Assembly (NCBI GenBank): GCA_020741775.1
Contig: DYYG01000033.1
Location: 1 to 64,000, forward strand
Origin: Methylorubrum populi
GTDB lineage: Bacteria; Pseudomonadota; Alphaproteobacteria; Rhizobiales; Beijerinckiaceae
Length of the DNA stretch: 64,000 bases
Direction of reading: 5' to 3'
Shown: positions 17,906 through 26,749 of the stretch, piece after piece
How the letters are laid out: the number at the start of each line of letters is the position of its first letter
Position numbering within the stretch: position 1 is the stretch's first letter
Translations under genes and position numbers: made by a program
Notes under the pieces: model-generated
What the model was told of the DNA's origin: nothing
The model's database searches: none
What the model saw: only the letters and a program-made list of their open reading frames with translations

Positions 17906-18280
17906 TCAGGCCGCGCGGATCTCGGCAGCCAACGAAGCGGAGGCGAGGGCCGCCGCCGGCAGGTCGAGGGTGGGAATATGGATTTCCACTGCCGCCGGAG
18001 CCGTGCCAGGGGCCGGCTCCACCGGTTGCGGTTTCGCCGGCTTCACCGGATCGTTGTAGGGCGTGTTGTAGGCCTTTCGGATCGAGGACCAGAACGCGTC
18101 GCGCTGCGCCGGCGTCAACCGGGCGAGGCGGGCATCGATCGCCGCCGCCGCCTCAGCCGCCAGGGCCGGCGTTTCCTCGACGGTGATCCAACTCTCAACG
18201 TTCATCGACGGCACTCCGCAGGTTCGGGCGGTCGGATAGCCAAGCTCAGTTAGCTGAATCCTGAACGCGGCATTTTCCAT
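17906..18280 (-). CDS. Hypothetical protein between ialB-like gene and argH
   Basis: A 124-residue reading frame; an internal ATG at 18205 would give 99 residues beginning MNVESWITVEETPALAAEAA. The protein part from that ATG looks genuine: a helical segment AIDARLARLTPAQRDAFWSS and a Pro/Lys/Ala-rich tail. I do not recognise a family. The shorter start may be correct, because the upstream part is less protein-like. It lies just downstream of argH on the same strand and might be co-transcribed with it. Confidence 0.5.
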   Translation of the reverse strand: MENAAFRIQLTELGYPTARTCGVPSMNVESWITVEETPALAAEAAAAIDARLARLTPAQRDAFWSSIRKAYNTPYNDPVKPAKPQPVEPAPGTAPAAVEIHIPTLDLPAAALASASLAAEIRAA

Positions 18281-18302
18281 GCCCGTTCCCGCAGGGCTCG
18301 TC

Positions 18303-19694
18303 CTACTTCTCCACAGGGCCGAGTCTTTCCAGCCAGGCTTGTGCCTGCTGGCGGACGTTGGCCGGCGCGGTGCCGCCGTAGCTGGTGCGGCTCGCCACCG
18401 AGTTCTCGACGCCCAGGACCGCGAACACCGCCTCGGTGATGCCGGGCTCGATTGCCTGCATCGCCTCAAGCGACAGCTCTTCGAGGCCGATGCCGCGCTC
18501 GGCTGCTGCGGCGACGACCCGGCCGGTGACGTGGTGCGCTTGCCGGAACGGCATGTTCAGCTCACGCACCAGCCAATCCGCCAGATCAGTGGCGGTGGCG
18601 TAGCCGGAGCCCGCCGCGCGCTTGAGCGTCTCGGCCACCGGCTCCAGGTCGCGCACCATGCCGGTCATGGCGGCGAGGCAGAGGGAGAGCGATTGCAGCG
18701 CGTCGAAGGTGCCTTCCTTGTCCTCCTGCATATCCTTCGAATAGGCGAGCGGCAGGCCCTTCATGACGATGAGCAGGCCGGTCAGCGCCCCGACGATGCG
18801 TCCGGCCTTGGCGCGCACCAGTTCGGCGGCGTCGGGGTTGCGCTTCTGCGGCATGATCGACGAGCCGGTGGTGAAGCGGTCCGAGAGCTTCACGAAGCCG
18901 AATTGCGCCGAGGTCCACACCACCAGCTCCTCGGCGAAGCGCGAGAGGTGGACGGCGCAGATCGAGGCGGCGGCGAGCGATTCGAGGGCGAAGTCGCGGT
19001 CGGCGACGGAATCGAGCGAGTTCGCCGTCGGCCGGTCGAAGCCGAGGGCGGCGGCGGTGGCGTGCCGGTCGATGGGGAAGGAGGTGCCGGCCAAAGCCGC
19101 GGCGCCGAGGGGGCATTCGTTGAGGCGCGCGCGGGCATCGCGGAACCGGCCGCGGTCGCGGGCCAGCATCTCGACATAGGCGAGGCAATGATGGCCGAAG
19201 GTGACCGGCTGGGCCGATTGCAGGTGGGTGAAGCCCGGCATTACCGTGGCGGCGTGCTGCGCGGCCGTCTCGGCCAGGGCCCGCTGCAGGTCGGCGACCT
19301 GCGCGTCGAGGGCGTCGAGGGTGTCGCGCACCCACAGCCGCATGTCGGTGGCAACCTGATCGTTGCGCGACCGGGCGGTGTGCAGCCGCCCGGCGGCAGG
19401 GCCGACGATCTCGGTCAGGCGGCTCTCCACCGCCATGTGGATGTCCTCCAGCTCGCGCCGGAAGACGAATTCGCCGCGCTCGATCTCGGCCTCGACGGAC
19501 TTGAGCCCGGCTTGAATCGCGGCCACATCCTCGGCCGGCAGGATGCCCTGCGCGCCCAGCATCGCGACATGCGCCAGCGAGCCGCGAATGTCCTGGGACG
19601 CGAGCCGCCTGTCGAACCCGATGGAGGCGTTGATCTCCTCCATGATCTCCGCCGGCCCGCTCGCGAAGCGGCCGCCCCACATCCGGTTGCTCAT
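18303..19694 (-). CDS. argH: Argininosuccinate lyase
   Basis: A 463-residue cytoplasmic enzyme that cleaves argininosuccinate to arginine and fumarate, the last step of arginine synthesis. The N-terminus [20 protein letters not shown] is diagnostic. The fumarase/aspartase signature [20 protein letters not shown] carries the catalytic serine. [19 protein letters not shown] is a substrate-binding motif. ATG 19694 was chosen over 19715 because MSNRMWGG is the family start. It is divergent from tlpA across a 39-bp gap, a pairing I recall from other alphaproteobacteria. Confidence 0.96.
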   Translation of the reverse strand: MSNRMWGGRFASGPAEIMEEINASIGFDRRLASQDIRGSLAHVAMLGAQGILPAEDVAAIQAGLKSVEAEIERGEFVFRRELEDIHMAVESRLTEIVGPAAGRLHTARSRNDQVATDMRLWVRDTLDALDAQVADLQRALAETAAQHAATVMPGFTHLQSAQPVTFGHHCLAYVEMLARDRGRFRDARARLNECPLGAAALAGTSFPIDRHATAAALGFDRPTANSLDSVADRDFALESLAAASICAVHLSRFAEELVVWTSAQFGFVKLSDRFTTGSSIMPQKRNPDAAELVRAKAGRIVGALTGLLIVMKGLPLAYSKDMQEDKEGTFDALQSLSLCLAAMTGMVRDLEPVAETLKRAAGSGYATATDLADWLVRELNMPFRQAHHVTGRVVAAAAERGIGLEELSLEAMQAIEPGITEAVFAVLGVENSVASRTSYGGTAPANVRQQAQAWLERLGPVEK

Positions 19695-19733
19695 GGCTGA
19701 TTCCACCTTCCGCACGCGAAACGAGGCTCGACC

Positions 19734-20375
19734 GTGAAGGCGACCCCGAAAACCATCGCCGCTTGCGGCGCCCTCGCCGCCATCCTCGTCGGCGGCCTCG
19801 CCCTATACGGGACGGGTCCGAACCTCGGCAACCTCGTCGCCTCCGGTCCCTGCGCCGAGGCCGCTCCCGTGGCGGCCCGGCTGGCGCCCCTGGCCCACGG
19901 CGATGTCGCCGCTTTCGACGCGTCGGCGGCCCCGCGCCCGGCCCCGGCAGTCACCTTCCGGGGGCCGGACGGGGCGTCCACCGATCTCGCGGCCATGGGC
20001 GGCAAACTGCTGCTGGTGAATCTGTGGGCGACGTGGTGCGCCCCCTGCAAGGCCGAGATGCCGGCCCTCGACCGGCTGGAGGCGGAGCTCGGCGGCGAGG
20101 GCTTCCGGGTGGTGGCGATCAATGTCGAGACCCGCAATCTCGACAAGCCGCCGGCCTGGTTCAAGGCCAACGGCATCGCGCATCTGGCCTATTACGGCGA
20201 TCCGGAAGGCAAGGTGCTGCCGGCGGTTCAATCCGCGGTCGGCTCCACCGGATTGCCCACCACGATGCTGATCGACGGCAAGGGCTGCACCCTGGGCGTG
20301 ATGAAGGGCCCGGCCGAATGGTCGAGCGAGGACGGCAAGACGCTGATTCGCGCCGCTCTGGGCCGCGGCGCCTGA
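19734..20375 (+). CDS. tlpA: Thiol:disulfide interchange protein, TlpA-like
   Basis: A 213-residue periplasmic thioredoxin-fold protein with an N-terminal anchor (about residues 5-25). The active site is [18 protein letters not shown] (CxPC), and the cis-proline is in [11 protein letters not shown]. TlpA keeps cytochrome oxidase Cu centres and maturation factors reduced, which fits a strictly aerobic organism. It has a GTG start. nhaA begins 52 bp downstream but is functionally separate. Confidence 0.9.
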   Translation: MKATPKTIAACGALAAILVGGLALYGTGPNLGNLVASGPCAEAAPVAARLAPLAHGDVAAFDASAAPRPAPAVTFRGPDGASTDLAAMGGKLLLVNLWATWCAPCKAEMPALDRLEAELGGEGFRVVAINVETRNLDKPPAWFKANGIAHLAYYGDPEGKVLPAVQSAVGSTGLPTTMLIDGKGCTLGVMKGPAEWSSEDGKTLIRAALGRGA

Positions 20376-20427
20376 CCATCCTGGCGCGGCTTGCATCCGT
20401 GGGGCCGGCGGGGCAGTCGGTCGGCCC

Positions 20428-21615
20428 ATGGATGCCTCGCCCCGCCCCGTCCTGCGACGCCCGCTGTCGGCGCTCCGCAGCCTGATCGCCAGGGAATCCG
20501 CCGGCGGCCTCGTGCTGATGGCGGCGGCCGCCGCCGCGCTCGCGGTGGCGAACTCGCCGCTGGCCGAGGCCTATGACCACCTGCTCCACATTCCCATCGG
20601 CCCGATGAGCCTGCTGCATTGGGTCAATGACGGCCTGATGGTGGTGTTCTTCCTGCTGGTCGGCCTCGAGATCAAGCGCGAGGCCCTCGACGGGCAGTTG
20701 CGGACATGGCCAGCGCGGGTGCTGCCCGGCCTCGCCGCCGGAGCCGGCATGGCCCTGCCGGCCCTGGTCTATCTCGTCTTCAATGCCGGGCAGGTCACCG
20801 CGAGGGGCTGGGCGATCCCCACCGCGACCGACATCGCCTTCGCCCTCGGCGTCCTGGCCCTTCTCGGCCCGCGGGTGCCGGTCTCGCTCAAGATCTTCCT
20901 CTCGGCGGTGGCCATCGTCGACGATCTCGGCGCGGTGGTCGTGATCGCGCTGTTCTATACCGGGCAGATCGATGCGGTGATGCTCGGCTCCGCCGCCGGC
21001 CTGCTCGCCCTGCTCTTCGCCCTCAACCGTCTCGGCGTGCGGGCGCTGACGCCGTATCTTCTGGCCGGGCTCGTCCTCTGGTTCTTCGTGCTGCGCTCCG
21101 GCATCCACGCCACCGTGGCCGGGGTGCTGCTCGCCCTGTTCGTGCCGATCCGTCCGAGCCCGGGCCGGCCGGAGGATGAGACCTCGCCGCTGCACCGGCT
21201 GGAACACGCGCTGCACCCCTGGGTGGCGTTCCTGATCGTGCCGGTCTTCGGCTTCGCCAATGCCGGGGTGACGCTGGTCGGCCTGCCGCCCTCCGCGTTC
21301 GTCGATCCGGTGACCCTCGGCGTGGCGCTCGGCCTGTTCCTCGGCAAGCAGGCCGGCATTTTCCTCAGTGTCCGCCTCGCCGTCGCCGCCGGTTTCGCCG
21401 CACGGCCGGCGGGGGCGAGCTGGCCCCAGGTCTACGGCGTCGCCCTGCTCTGCGGCATCGGCTTCACCATGAGCCTGTTCATCGGCGCCCTCGCCTTTTC
21501 CGACGGACTGCGCGGCACCGAAACCAAGCTCGGCGTTCTCGGCGGTTCGCTGCTCTCGGGACTGTTCGGCGCCGTGCTGCTCGCGCGCGCGTCGGGTCGG
21601 GGGCGGACGACTTGA
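20428..21615 (+). CDS. nhaA: Na+/H+ antiporter NhaA
   Basis: A 395-residue inner-membrane antiporter with about 12 helices that exports sodium in exchange for protons. Key motifs are [20 protein letters not shown] at the N-terminus, [20 protein letters not shown] (the ion-pathway Asp), and [20 protein letters not shown] with the paired aspartates needed for ion binding. [15 protein letters not shown] is near the C-terminus. Length fits the family. It has no clear operon partner. Confidence 0.95.
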   Translation: MDASPRPVLRRPLSALRSLIARESAGGLVLMAAAAAALAVANSPLAEAYDHLLHIPIGPMSLLHWVNDGLMVVFFLLVGLEIKREALDGQLRTWPARVLPGLAAGAGMALPALVYLVFNAGQVTARGWAIPTATDIAFALGVLALLGPRVPVSLKIFLSAVAIVDDLGAVVVIALFYTGQIDAVMLGSAAGLLALLFALNRLGVRALTPYLLAGLVLWFFVLRSGIHATVAGVLLALFVPIRPSPGRPEDETSPLHRLEHALHPWVAFLIVPVFGFANAGVTLVGLPPSAFVDPVTLGVALGLFLGKQAGIFLSVRLAVAAGFAARPAGASWPQVYGVALLCGIGFTMSLFIGALAFSDGLRGTETKLGVLGGSLLSGLFGAVLLARASGRGRTT

Positions 21616-21712
21616 CCGGAGCCGCCTTGCCTGGCTTCCGGCTACGGCCTAGTCACGGGGAGCAAGTAGGCGTCGCGGTGGCGGGGTAACCCGCTCCCGC
21701 GCGAGGGCGAAC

Positions 21713-22060
21713 ATGCTGCGAACCGTCTCCCGTTTTCTCGGACTGCCGTTCTTCAGCCGGGCGCTCGGGCTCGTGGTGATGGCGGCGGGCTTCGTTCAGC
21801 TCTGCTATGACGGCGCCCGCTCCATCGCCAATAACGGTTTTCGCATCACCAGCTTGGCCGAATTGATCCAGGCCCTGCCCCAGGAGCGGCTCTCGGCGCT
21901 GGCCAAGACCATCCGCCAGACGGCGCCCTGGGCCGACACGGTGGTGCTGATGCCGCTTGGACTCGTCCCGGCGGCGGTGTTCGGGCTCGGCCTGGGCGCC
22001 CTCCTGATCTGGCTCGGCCAGCCGCCGCGGGAGCCGATCGGCTTTTTGACGCGACCGTGA
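21713..22060 (+). CDS. Two-helix membrane protein, unknown function
   Basis: A 115-residue protein with hydrophobic helices at about residues 14-31 and 78-101, joined by a hydrophilic loop that contains ITSLAELIQALPQERLSALA. The C-terminus is short and basic. I recognise the pattern as a conserved small membrane protein in related genomes but know no function. A long palindrome follows within 20 bp. Confidence 0.7.
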   Translation: MLRTVSRFLGLPFFSRALGLVVMAAGFVQLCYDGARSIANNGFRITSLAELIQALPQERLSALAKTIRQTAPWADTVVLMPLGLVPAAVFGLGLGALLIWLGQPPREPIGFLTRP

Positions 22061-22077
22061 CGCGGAGCAGATCCCGG

Positions 22078-22122
22078 CTTAGAGCCGTGCCCGATCACGT
22101 TGCCATCGGGCGCGGCTCTAAG
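22078..22122. repeat. Long palindrome (AGAGCCG family)
   Basis: An 18-base stem (22078-22095 with 22105-22122), perfect except for one G-T pair, encloses a nine-base loop. It starts 18 bp after a stop codon. No U-run follows, so it is more like a REP-type repeat or mRNA 3'-end stabiliser than a terminator. Confidence 0.7.
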
Positions 22123-22180
22123 CCCTTGCCTTGACGCGCGCTCTTTCGCCGAACCGGCGTCCACTGCGGCGGAGAGCACT

Positions 22181-22576
22181 CTAGATCCCCCAATACGGCG
22201 CCGCGTTGTAGTAGCGGTGGACATGCTCCTCCCAGGCGCGATCGTCCTCCGGGTCGCCGCCCTCCGGCGAGCGGGCGGGGGCATCGCGCAGCTGTTCCTC
22301 GGTGATGTCGACAAGATAGGCGTCGAGTTCGGTATCGTAGCGCAGCACGGCCCAGGGCAGGGTGTAATATTCCTCACCCATGCCGAGGAAGCCGCCGAAG
22401 CTCATCACCGCGTAGGCGACGCGGCCCGAGCGCTTGTCGAGCATCAGCCGCTCGATGCGGCCGACCTTGTTGCCATCCGGCCGGCGCACCTCTGTGCCGA
22501 TCACGCGGTCGCTGGCGATCAGGCTGCGCGGCGAGGCTGCGGCATCGGCTGCCGCGGCGGGAGAAACGGGATCCAT
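22181..22576 (-). CDS. PRC-barrel domain protein
   Basis: A 131-residue protein with a PRC-barrel spanning about residues 28-105 (VIGTEVRRPDGNKVGRIERL, then AVMSFGGFLGMGEEYYTLPW). PRC-barrels of this type occur in stress-induced proteins and ribosome-maturation factors. The ATG at 22576 has AGGG at a suitable distance; a GTG at 22585 is possible. The tail includes HRYYNAAPYWGI, common to stress-related PRC proteins of this order. An EcfG promoter lies upstream, which supports a general-stress role. Confidence 0.85.
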   Translation of the reverse strand: MDPVSPAAAADAAASPRSLIASDRVIGTEVRRPDGNKVGRIERLMLDKRSGRVAYAVMSFGGFLGMGEEYYTLPWAVLRYDTELDAYLVDITEEQLRDAPARSPEGGDPEDDRAWEEHVHRYYNAAPYWGI

Positions 22577-22615
22577 GGCGATCACCCTGCAACGTTGTTA
22601 CAGCTTGCCATAAAA

Positions 22616-22641
22616 AACGCCCACGCTGCCGGGCACGTTCC
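22616..22641 (-). promoter_or_regulatory. EcfG-type (general stress sigma factor) promoter
   Basis: Reading the minus strand, GGAAC (22637-22641) and CGTT (22616-22619) are separated by 17 bases, the consensus for alphaproteobacterial EcfG. The -10 box ends 40 bases before the PRC-barrel start codon. The elements are exact, and the target gene type fits. Confidence 0.75.
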
Positions 22642-22677
22642 GGTCACCCCGTTTTCCTCTCGGACGAGCCGCCGCGC

Positions 22678-23613
22678 ATGCCGCTGACCCGCCTGACACT
22701 CTGCTCTTCCCTCGCCGCGCTTGTCCTTCCAGCGCTGCTCGGCCCGGCCGCGGCGCAGGACCGTGGCAGCGTCAACCCGAAGCCGCTGCCCCCGCTCGCC
22801 AACCCGAACGATCCCTCGACCCCGGCCAAGGCGTTGTTCGGCCGTGTCACGGCGCCGTCCAGCGGCCCGGCCCGCCCCTTCGGCTCCTACGCCAAGGGCT
22901 GCTTTTCCGGCGGCGAGGCGCTACCCCTCGACGGCGCGACCTGGCAGGTGATGCGCCCCTCGCGCAACCGGATGTGGGGCACGCCCCACCTCGTGGATTT
23001 CATCGAGCGTCTGGCCGCGCGGGCGCCGCAGGCCGGATGGCCGGGGCTGCTCGTCGGCGACATGTCCCAGCCCCGGGGCGGGCCGATGCTCACCGGCCAC
23101 GCCTCGCACCAGCTCGGCCTCGACGTGGATGTCTGGCTTACGCCGATGCCCGATCACCGCATGAGCCGGCAGGAGCGCGAGGAGACCTCTGCCATCGACA
23201 TGGTGCGGTCCGACCGGCTCGACATCGACTCCGATGTCTGGACCCCCCAGCACACCGCGCTGATCCGCCTGACGGCCAAGCAGCCGGAGGTGGCGCGCAT
23301 CTTCGTCAACGCGGCGATCAAGAAGGCCCTGTGCCGCGAGGCGGGCGGGGATCGCGGCTGGCTCACCAAGGTGCGCCCGATGTACGGGCACAACTACCAT
23401 TACCATATCCGCCTCGCCTGCCCCGCCGGCGAGGGGTCCTGCGACGACCAAGCGCCTCCGCCCCCCGGCGATGGCTGCGGCTCGGAGCTCGATTACTGGT
23501 TCAGCGATGCGGTGCTGCACCCGCCCAAGCCCAAGAAGCCGCCGAAGCCGCGCCCGCCGATGACGCTGGCGGGATTGCCCGATGCCTGCCGGGCCGTGCT
23601 GCACGCGCGCTAG
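22678..23613 (+). CDS. mepA: Penicillin-insensitive murein endopeptidase MepA
   Basis: A 311-residue periplasmic LAS-family zinc peptidase that cuts D-Ala-mDAP cross-links in peptidoglycan. A signal peptide ends near AAAQ at about residue 24. The metal and catalytic motifs are GHASHQLGLDVDVWLTPM and GHNYHYHIRLACP. Several cysteines (in AKGCFSGG, CPAGEGSC, GDGCGSE and PDACRAVL) are consistent with MepA disulfides. The C-terminus adds a Pro/Lys-rich stretch before the last cysteine. It is divergent from the PRC-barrel gene. Confidence 0.94.
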   Translation: MPLTRLTLCSSLAALVLPALLGPAAAQDRGSVNPKPLPPLANPNDPSTPAKALFGRVTAPSSGPARPFGSYAKGCFSGGEALPLDGATWQVMRPSRNRMWGTPHLVDFIERLAARAPQAGWPGLLVGDMSQPRGGPMLTGHASHQLGLDVDVWLTPMPDHRMSRQEREETSAIDMVRSDRLDIDSDVWTPQHTALIRLTAKQPEVARIFVNAAIKKALCREAGGDRGWLTKVRPMYGHNYHYHIRLACPAGEGSCDDQAPPPPGDGCGSELDYWFSDAVLHPPKPKKPPKPRPPMTLAGLPDACRAVLHAR

Positions 23614-23630
23614 CCGCAGCGGCGTCATCG

Positions 23631-23669
23631 CTCCGCCCCGAAAGCCGGCATCCGGCTCTCGGGGCGGAG
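23631..23669. terminator. Bidirectional hairpin between convergent genes
   Basis: CTCCGCCCCGA pairs with TCGGGGCGGAG, with an inner GCCGG/CCGGC stem. It lies between the stops of mepA (plus) and the YqhA-type gene (minus). No long T-run on either side, so termination may be partial or Rho-assisted. Confidence 0.6.
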
Positions 23670-23673
23670 GCCG

Positions 23674-24186
23674 TTACTTCTCGTGATGGCCGGCGGAAAG
23701 CCGGTCGGTCAGGGCCATCAGCAGGCCGGAGATCACGAAGACCATGTGGATGCCCACCAGCCAGCCGAGGTCGCGGTCGCTGTAATTTTTCACGTCGAGG
23801 AACGACTTCAGCAGCTGGATCGCCGAGATCGCCACGATGGAGGAGATCAGCTTCAGCTTGAGGCCGCTGAAGTCGATGGTGCCCATCCAGGTGGGCCAGT
23901 CCTTGTGATCGGTATGGTCGAACTTCGAGACGAAATTCTCGTAGCCCGAGAAAATCACGATGATCAGCAGCGAGGCCGTGAAGGTCAGGTCGACCAGGGC
24001 GAGCACGCCGAGGATCGTCTGCGACTCGCTCGATTCCAGGGCATGCGTGACCACGTGCCCGAGTTCCAGCAGCAGCCGGACCAGCAGGACGACGAGGGCG
24101 ACCGTCAGCGCCGCGTAGAACGGCGCCAGCAGCCAGCGGCACGCGAACAGAAAGCGCTCGAAGGCGTGTTCCAACCTCGTCATCAA
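23674..24186 (-). CDS. YqhA/UPF0114 family membrane protein
   Basis: A 170-residue inner-membrane protein with four predicted helices. Conserved features are the N-terminal basic stretch with FERFLFACRWLLAPFYAAL, ILGVLALVDLTFTASLLIIV, FSGYENFVSKFDH, and STIVAISAIQLLKSFLDV-like sequence. Function unknown; UPF0114 proteins are widespread in Proteobacteria. Length matches the family (about 165). Confidence 0.9.
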   Translation of the reverse strand: MMTRLEHAFERFLFACRWLLAPFYAALTVALVVLLVRLLLELGHVVTHALESSESQTILGVLALVDLTFTASLLIIVIFSGYENFVSKFDHTDHKDWPTWMGTIDFSGLKLKLISSIVAISAIQLLKSFLDVKNYSDRDLGWLVGIHMVFVISGLLMALTDRLSAGHHEK

Positions 24187-24323
24187 TCCCGTTCCTCTGA
24201 AAGCGGCCGGGATTTGGCACGGGGCCGGCGGAGCCGCAAGACGGTCAAGCTCGGTCCGGGAATGCGGCGGGGCGATCGCGCGCGGGGGACCGCCTCCGCC
24301 GCTTCAGGAGTGCGGGCCGGCGC

Positions 24324-24983
24324 TCACGCCGCTGCGACGCCGACCCCGACCGGGCAGGACACGCCGGTGCCGCCGAGGCCGCAATAGCCGCCGGGGTTCT
24401 TGGCGAGGTATTGCTGGTGGTAATCCTCCGCGAAGTAGAAGGTCTCGAGGGGCACGATCTCGGTCGTGACCAGCCCGTATCCCTTGGCGTCGAGCGCCCG
24501 CGCATAGGCGTCGCGCACGGCCCGTGCCGTCTGCGCCTGGGCCTCGCTCGTGGTGTAGATCCCGGAGCGGTACTGCGTGCCGACATCGTTGCCCTGGCGA
24601 TACCCTTGCGTCGGGTCGTGGCTCTCGAAGAAGGTCTTGAGCACGGCGTCGAGCGGCAGCACCGCGGGATCGAAGGCGACCAGCACGACCTCGTTATGCC
24701 CGGTCCGCCCGGTGCAGACCTCCTCGTAGGTCGGGTTCGGGGTGGTGCCCCCGGCATAGCCCACCGCCGTGACGTGGATGCCTTGCGGCAATTGCCAGAA
24801 CTTGCGCTCGGCCCCCCAGAAGCAGCCGAGCCCGAGCACCACGGTCTCGATTCCGTCCGGATAGGGGCCTTTCAGGGGCTGCCCGTTGACGAAATGGCGT
24901 TCGGCGGTCGGCAGTGCGTCCGGGCGGCCGGGAAGGGCTTCGGACGGCGCCGGCATCTCCGGCCGCTTACGGAACAGGAGCAT
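24324..24983 (-). CDS. msrA: Peptide-methionine (S)-S-oxide reductase
   Basis: A 219-residue enzyme that reduces methionine-S-sulfoxide in proteins and free methionine. The active Cys is in [39 protein letters not shown] and [15 protein letters not shown] are family signatures. C-terminal cysteines ([16 protein letters not shown]) serve as resolving residues. An N-terminal ~45-residue extension precedes the catalytic core, as in longer alphaproteobacterial MsrA. Likely part of oxidative-stress defence. Confidence 0.95.
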   Translation of the reverse strand: MLLFRKRPEMPAPSEALPGRPDALPTAERHFVNGQPLKGPYPDGIETVVLGLGCFWGAERKFWQLPQGIHVTAVGYAGGTTPNPTYEEVCTGRTGHNEVVLVAFDPAVLPLDAVLKTFFESHDPTQGYRQGNDVGTQYRSGIYTTSEAQAQTARAVRDAYARALDAKGYGLVTTEIVPLETFYFAEDYHQQYLAKNPGGYCGLGGTGVSCPVGVGVAAA

Positions 24984-25138
24984 GGCTTCTTCCCTTTACT
25001 GTCCGTCGAAACGGGGTGAGTGGCGGCGGGCGAACGATGTCGCGCCTCGCTCGCCCCCGATATGGTGATCGCGGCCTGCTTTGACGACGCGGCAGGTTGG
25101 GCTCGCCGCGACACACCGTGAGGAGCGTGCGGGAGCGG

Positions 25139-26227
25139 ATGGAGTCCGGAGAAGAGTGGCAGTTGACGGAGCGGGTCTGGGCCGGCGCCCGATCCGGCAA
25201 GGGCAATCCGTTCGCGGCGGCGGTCCGCGCCACTCGGATGGCGATGATCATCACCGATCCCAATCGGCTCGATAACCCGATCGTCTATGCCAACGACGCC
25301 TTCCTCCGGCTGACCGGCTATGCGCGCCTGGAGGTGACCGGCCGCAATTGCCGGTTCCTGCAGGGGCCCGACACCGATCTCGACGCGGTGGCGCGGATCC
25401 GCGCGGCGATCAAAGCCGAGCGTGACGTGCAGGTCGAGGTGCTGAACTATCGAAAGGACGGCTCGACCTTCCACAATGCGGTTTATATCAGCCCCGTCCA
25501 CGACGAAGACGGCACGTTGCTGTTCTTCTTCGCCTCGCAGTTCGATGTGAGCGAGCGCCACGCCCTGGCCGAGGAGCGCGACCGGACCCAGGCGGCGCTT
25601 GAGACCAATGCCCTGCTGCTGCGCGAGATCGGCCACCGCGCCCGCAACGATCTCCAGATGATCTCGGCGATGCTGGCGCTCCAGAGCAGCAACGCGGCCG
25701 ACCCTGCCGTCCGCGCGGCCCTCTCCAGCGCGATGGGACGCGTCGAAGCCCTCGGGGCGCTCTACCGGGAAGCCGATCGCGCGGAGGAGAGCGCGGAGCA
25801 GGCAGGCCAGGGGTCGGCCTATGATCTCGGCCAGTTGGCCCGAACGGTCGCGGAGGCCCTGATCGAAGCCTCGGGCCGACACGACATCGCCGTCGATGTC
25901 GACCTTGTGCCGCTGCGCCTGCTGCCGAAGGCGGCGGCGCCGCTCGCCCTGATCCTCAACGAGCTTGTCACCAACGTCCTCAAGTACGCCTTGTCATCGA
26001 CGGGCGGGAGACTGAGCCTGCGCCTCGTCCGAGACGGGGATGCGGTGCTGCTGACTGTGGAGGATGACGGCGTCGGCGAGGAGGCCGGCACCTCCCGGGA
26101 CGGCAGCTTCGAGGCGACCTTGGTCGATGCCCTGTGCCGCCAGATCGGCGGCACCCGCGAACGGCGAAGCGGGCCGTCCGGCACCACGGTCATGCTCCGG
26201 TTTCCGGCGAAGCGGATCGAGGCGTGA
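25139..26227 (+). CDS. LOV-domain blue-light sensor histidine kinase
   Basis: A 362-residue soluble kinase. A LOV (PAS) domain covers about residues 25-135; the flavin-binding core GRNCRFLQGPDTDLDAV holds the photoactive cysteine at 71, and YANDAFLRLTGY and NYRKDGSTFHNAVYISPV complete the pattern. A coiled linker leads to an HWE/HisKA_2 dimerisation box with EIGHRARNDLQMISAML (His near 171), and the ATPase domain has LILNELVTNVLKYAL and EDDGVG. Blue light should alter autophosphorylation. ATG 25139 was chosen; earlier in-frame codons are weaker. No response regulator is adjacent. Confidence 0.9.
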   Translation: MESGEEWQLTERVWAGARSGKGNPFAAAVRATRMAMIITDPNRLDNPIVYANDAFLRLTGYARLEVTGRNCRFLQGPDTDLDAVARIRAAIKAERDVQVEVLNYRKDGSTFHNAVYISPVHDEDGTLLFFFASQFDVSERHALAEERDRTQAALETNALLLREIGHRARNDLQMISAMLALQSSNAADPAVRAALSSAMGRVEALGALYREADRAEESAEQAGQGSAYDLGQLARTVAEALIEASGRHDIAVDVDLVPLRLLPKAAAPLALILNELVTNVLKYALSSTGGRLSLRLVRDGDAVLLTVEDDGVGEEAGTSRDGSFEATLVDALCRQIGGTRERRSGPSGTTVMLRFPAKRIEA

Positions 26228-26243
26228 CAGGAACGCAGCCCGG

Positions 26244-26729
26244 TCAGTGCCGGTCGTCGGGAGCCGGCGGCAGCGGCATGACCTCGATGCCCTCCTCGAC
26301 GAGATCCCGTGCCTCCTGCGGGCTCGCCTCGCCGTAGATCGGCCGGCCTTCCGCCTCGCCGTAGTGGATCGCCCGCGCCTCGTCGGCGAAGCGGTCACCG
26401 ACATGCTCGGCGGTGGCGACGACATGCTCGCGCACGGCGCGCAGCAGGGCCCGCAATTGCCGCTCCGGCTCGGCGATCATCGGCAGGGGGAGCGCGGCCT
26501 GAGCCGGGCCCGCCGCCTCCGCCGGGGCCTGCGGGGCCGGAAGCCGATCCTGCTTGCCGCGGTCGGTGCGCGCCACCGCCGGGGCCATCGGCGCCTTGGC
26601 GACCTCGGGCGAGTTGCAGATCGGGCAGGTCACGAGGCCGCGGGCCGATTGCTCGTCATAGGCCGAACCGGAGGGAAACCAGCTCTCGAACGTGTGGCCC
26701 GACGCGCAGGCAAGGGTGAAGCGGATCAT
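26244..26729 (-). CDS. DUF1178 family protein
   Basis: A 161-residue protein. The N-terminus MIRFTLACASGHTFESWFPS with a later CPIC makes a probable zinc ribbon, typical for DUF1178. A middle Ala/Pro linker is followed by a conserved C-terminal helix region: LRALLRAVREHVVATAEHVG, FADEARAIHYGEAEGRPIYG and GIEVMPLPP. It is the last gene of the grxC-nitrilase-DUF1178 run on the minus strand, a grouping I recall from other alphaproteobacteria. Function unknown. Confidence 0.88.
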   Translation of the reverse strand: MIRFTLACASGHTFESWFPSGSAYDEQSARGLVTCPICNSPEVAKAPMAPAVARTDRGKQDRLPAPQAPAEAAGPAQAALPLPMIAEPERQLRALLRAVREHVVATAEHVGDRFADEARAIHYGEAEGRPIYGEASPQEARDLVEEGIEVMPLPPAPDDRH

Positions 26730-26749
26730 GGAGGGAAGATGGGGAGCGG

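Noticed and set aside
18279..19700. A 473-codon plus-strand frame opposite argH
   Set aside because: It mirrors argH exactly and has no recognisable domain; argH carries all lyase signatures.
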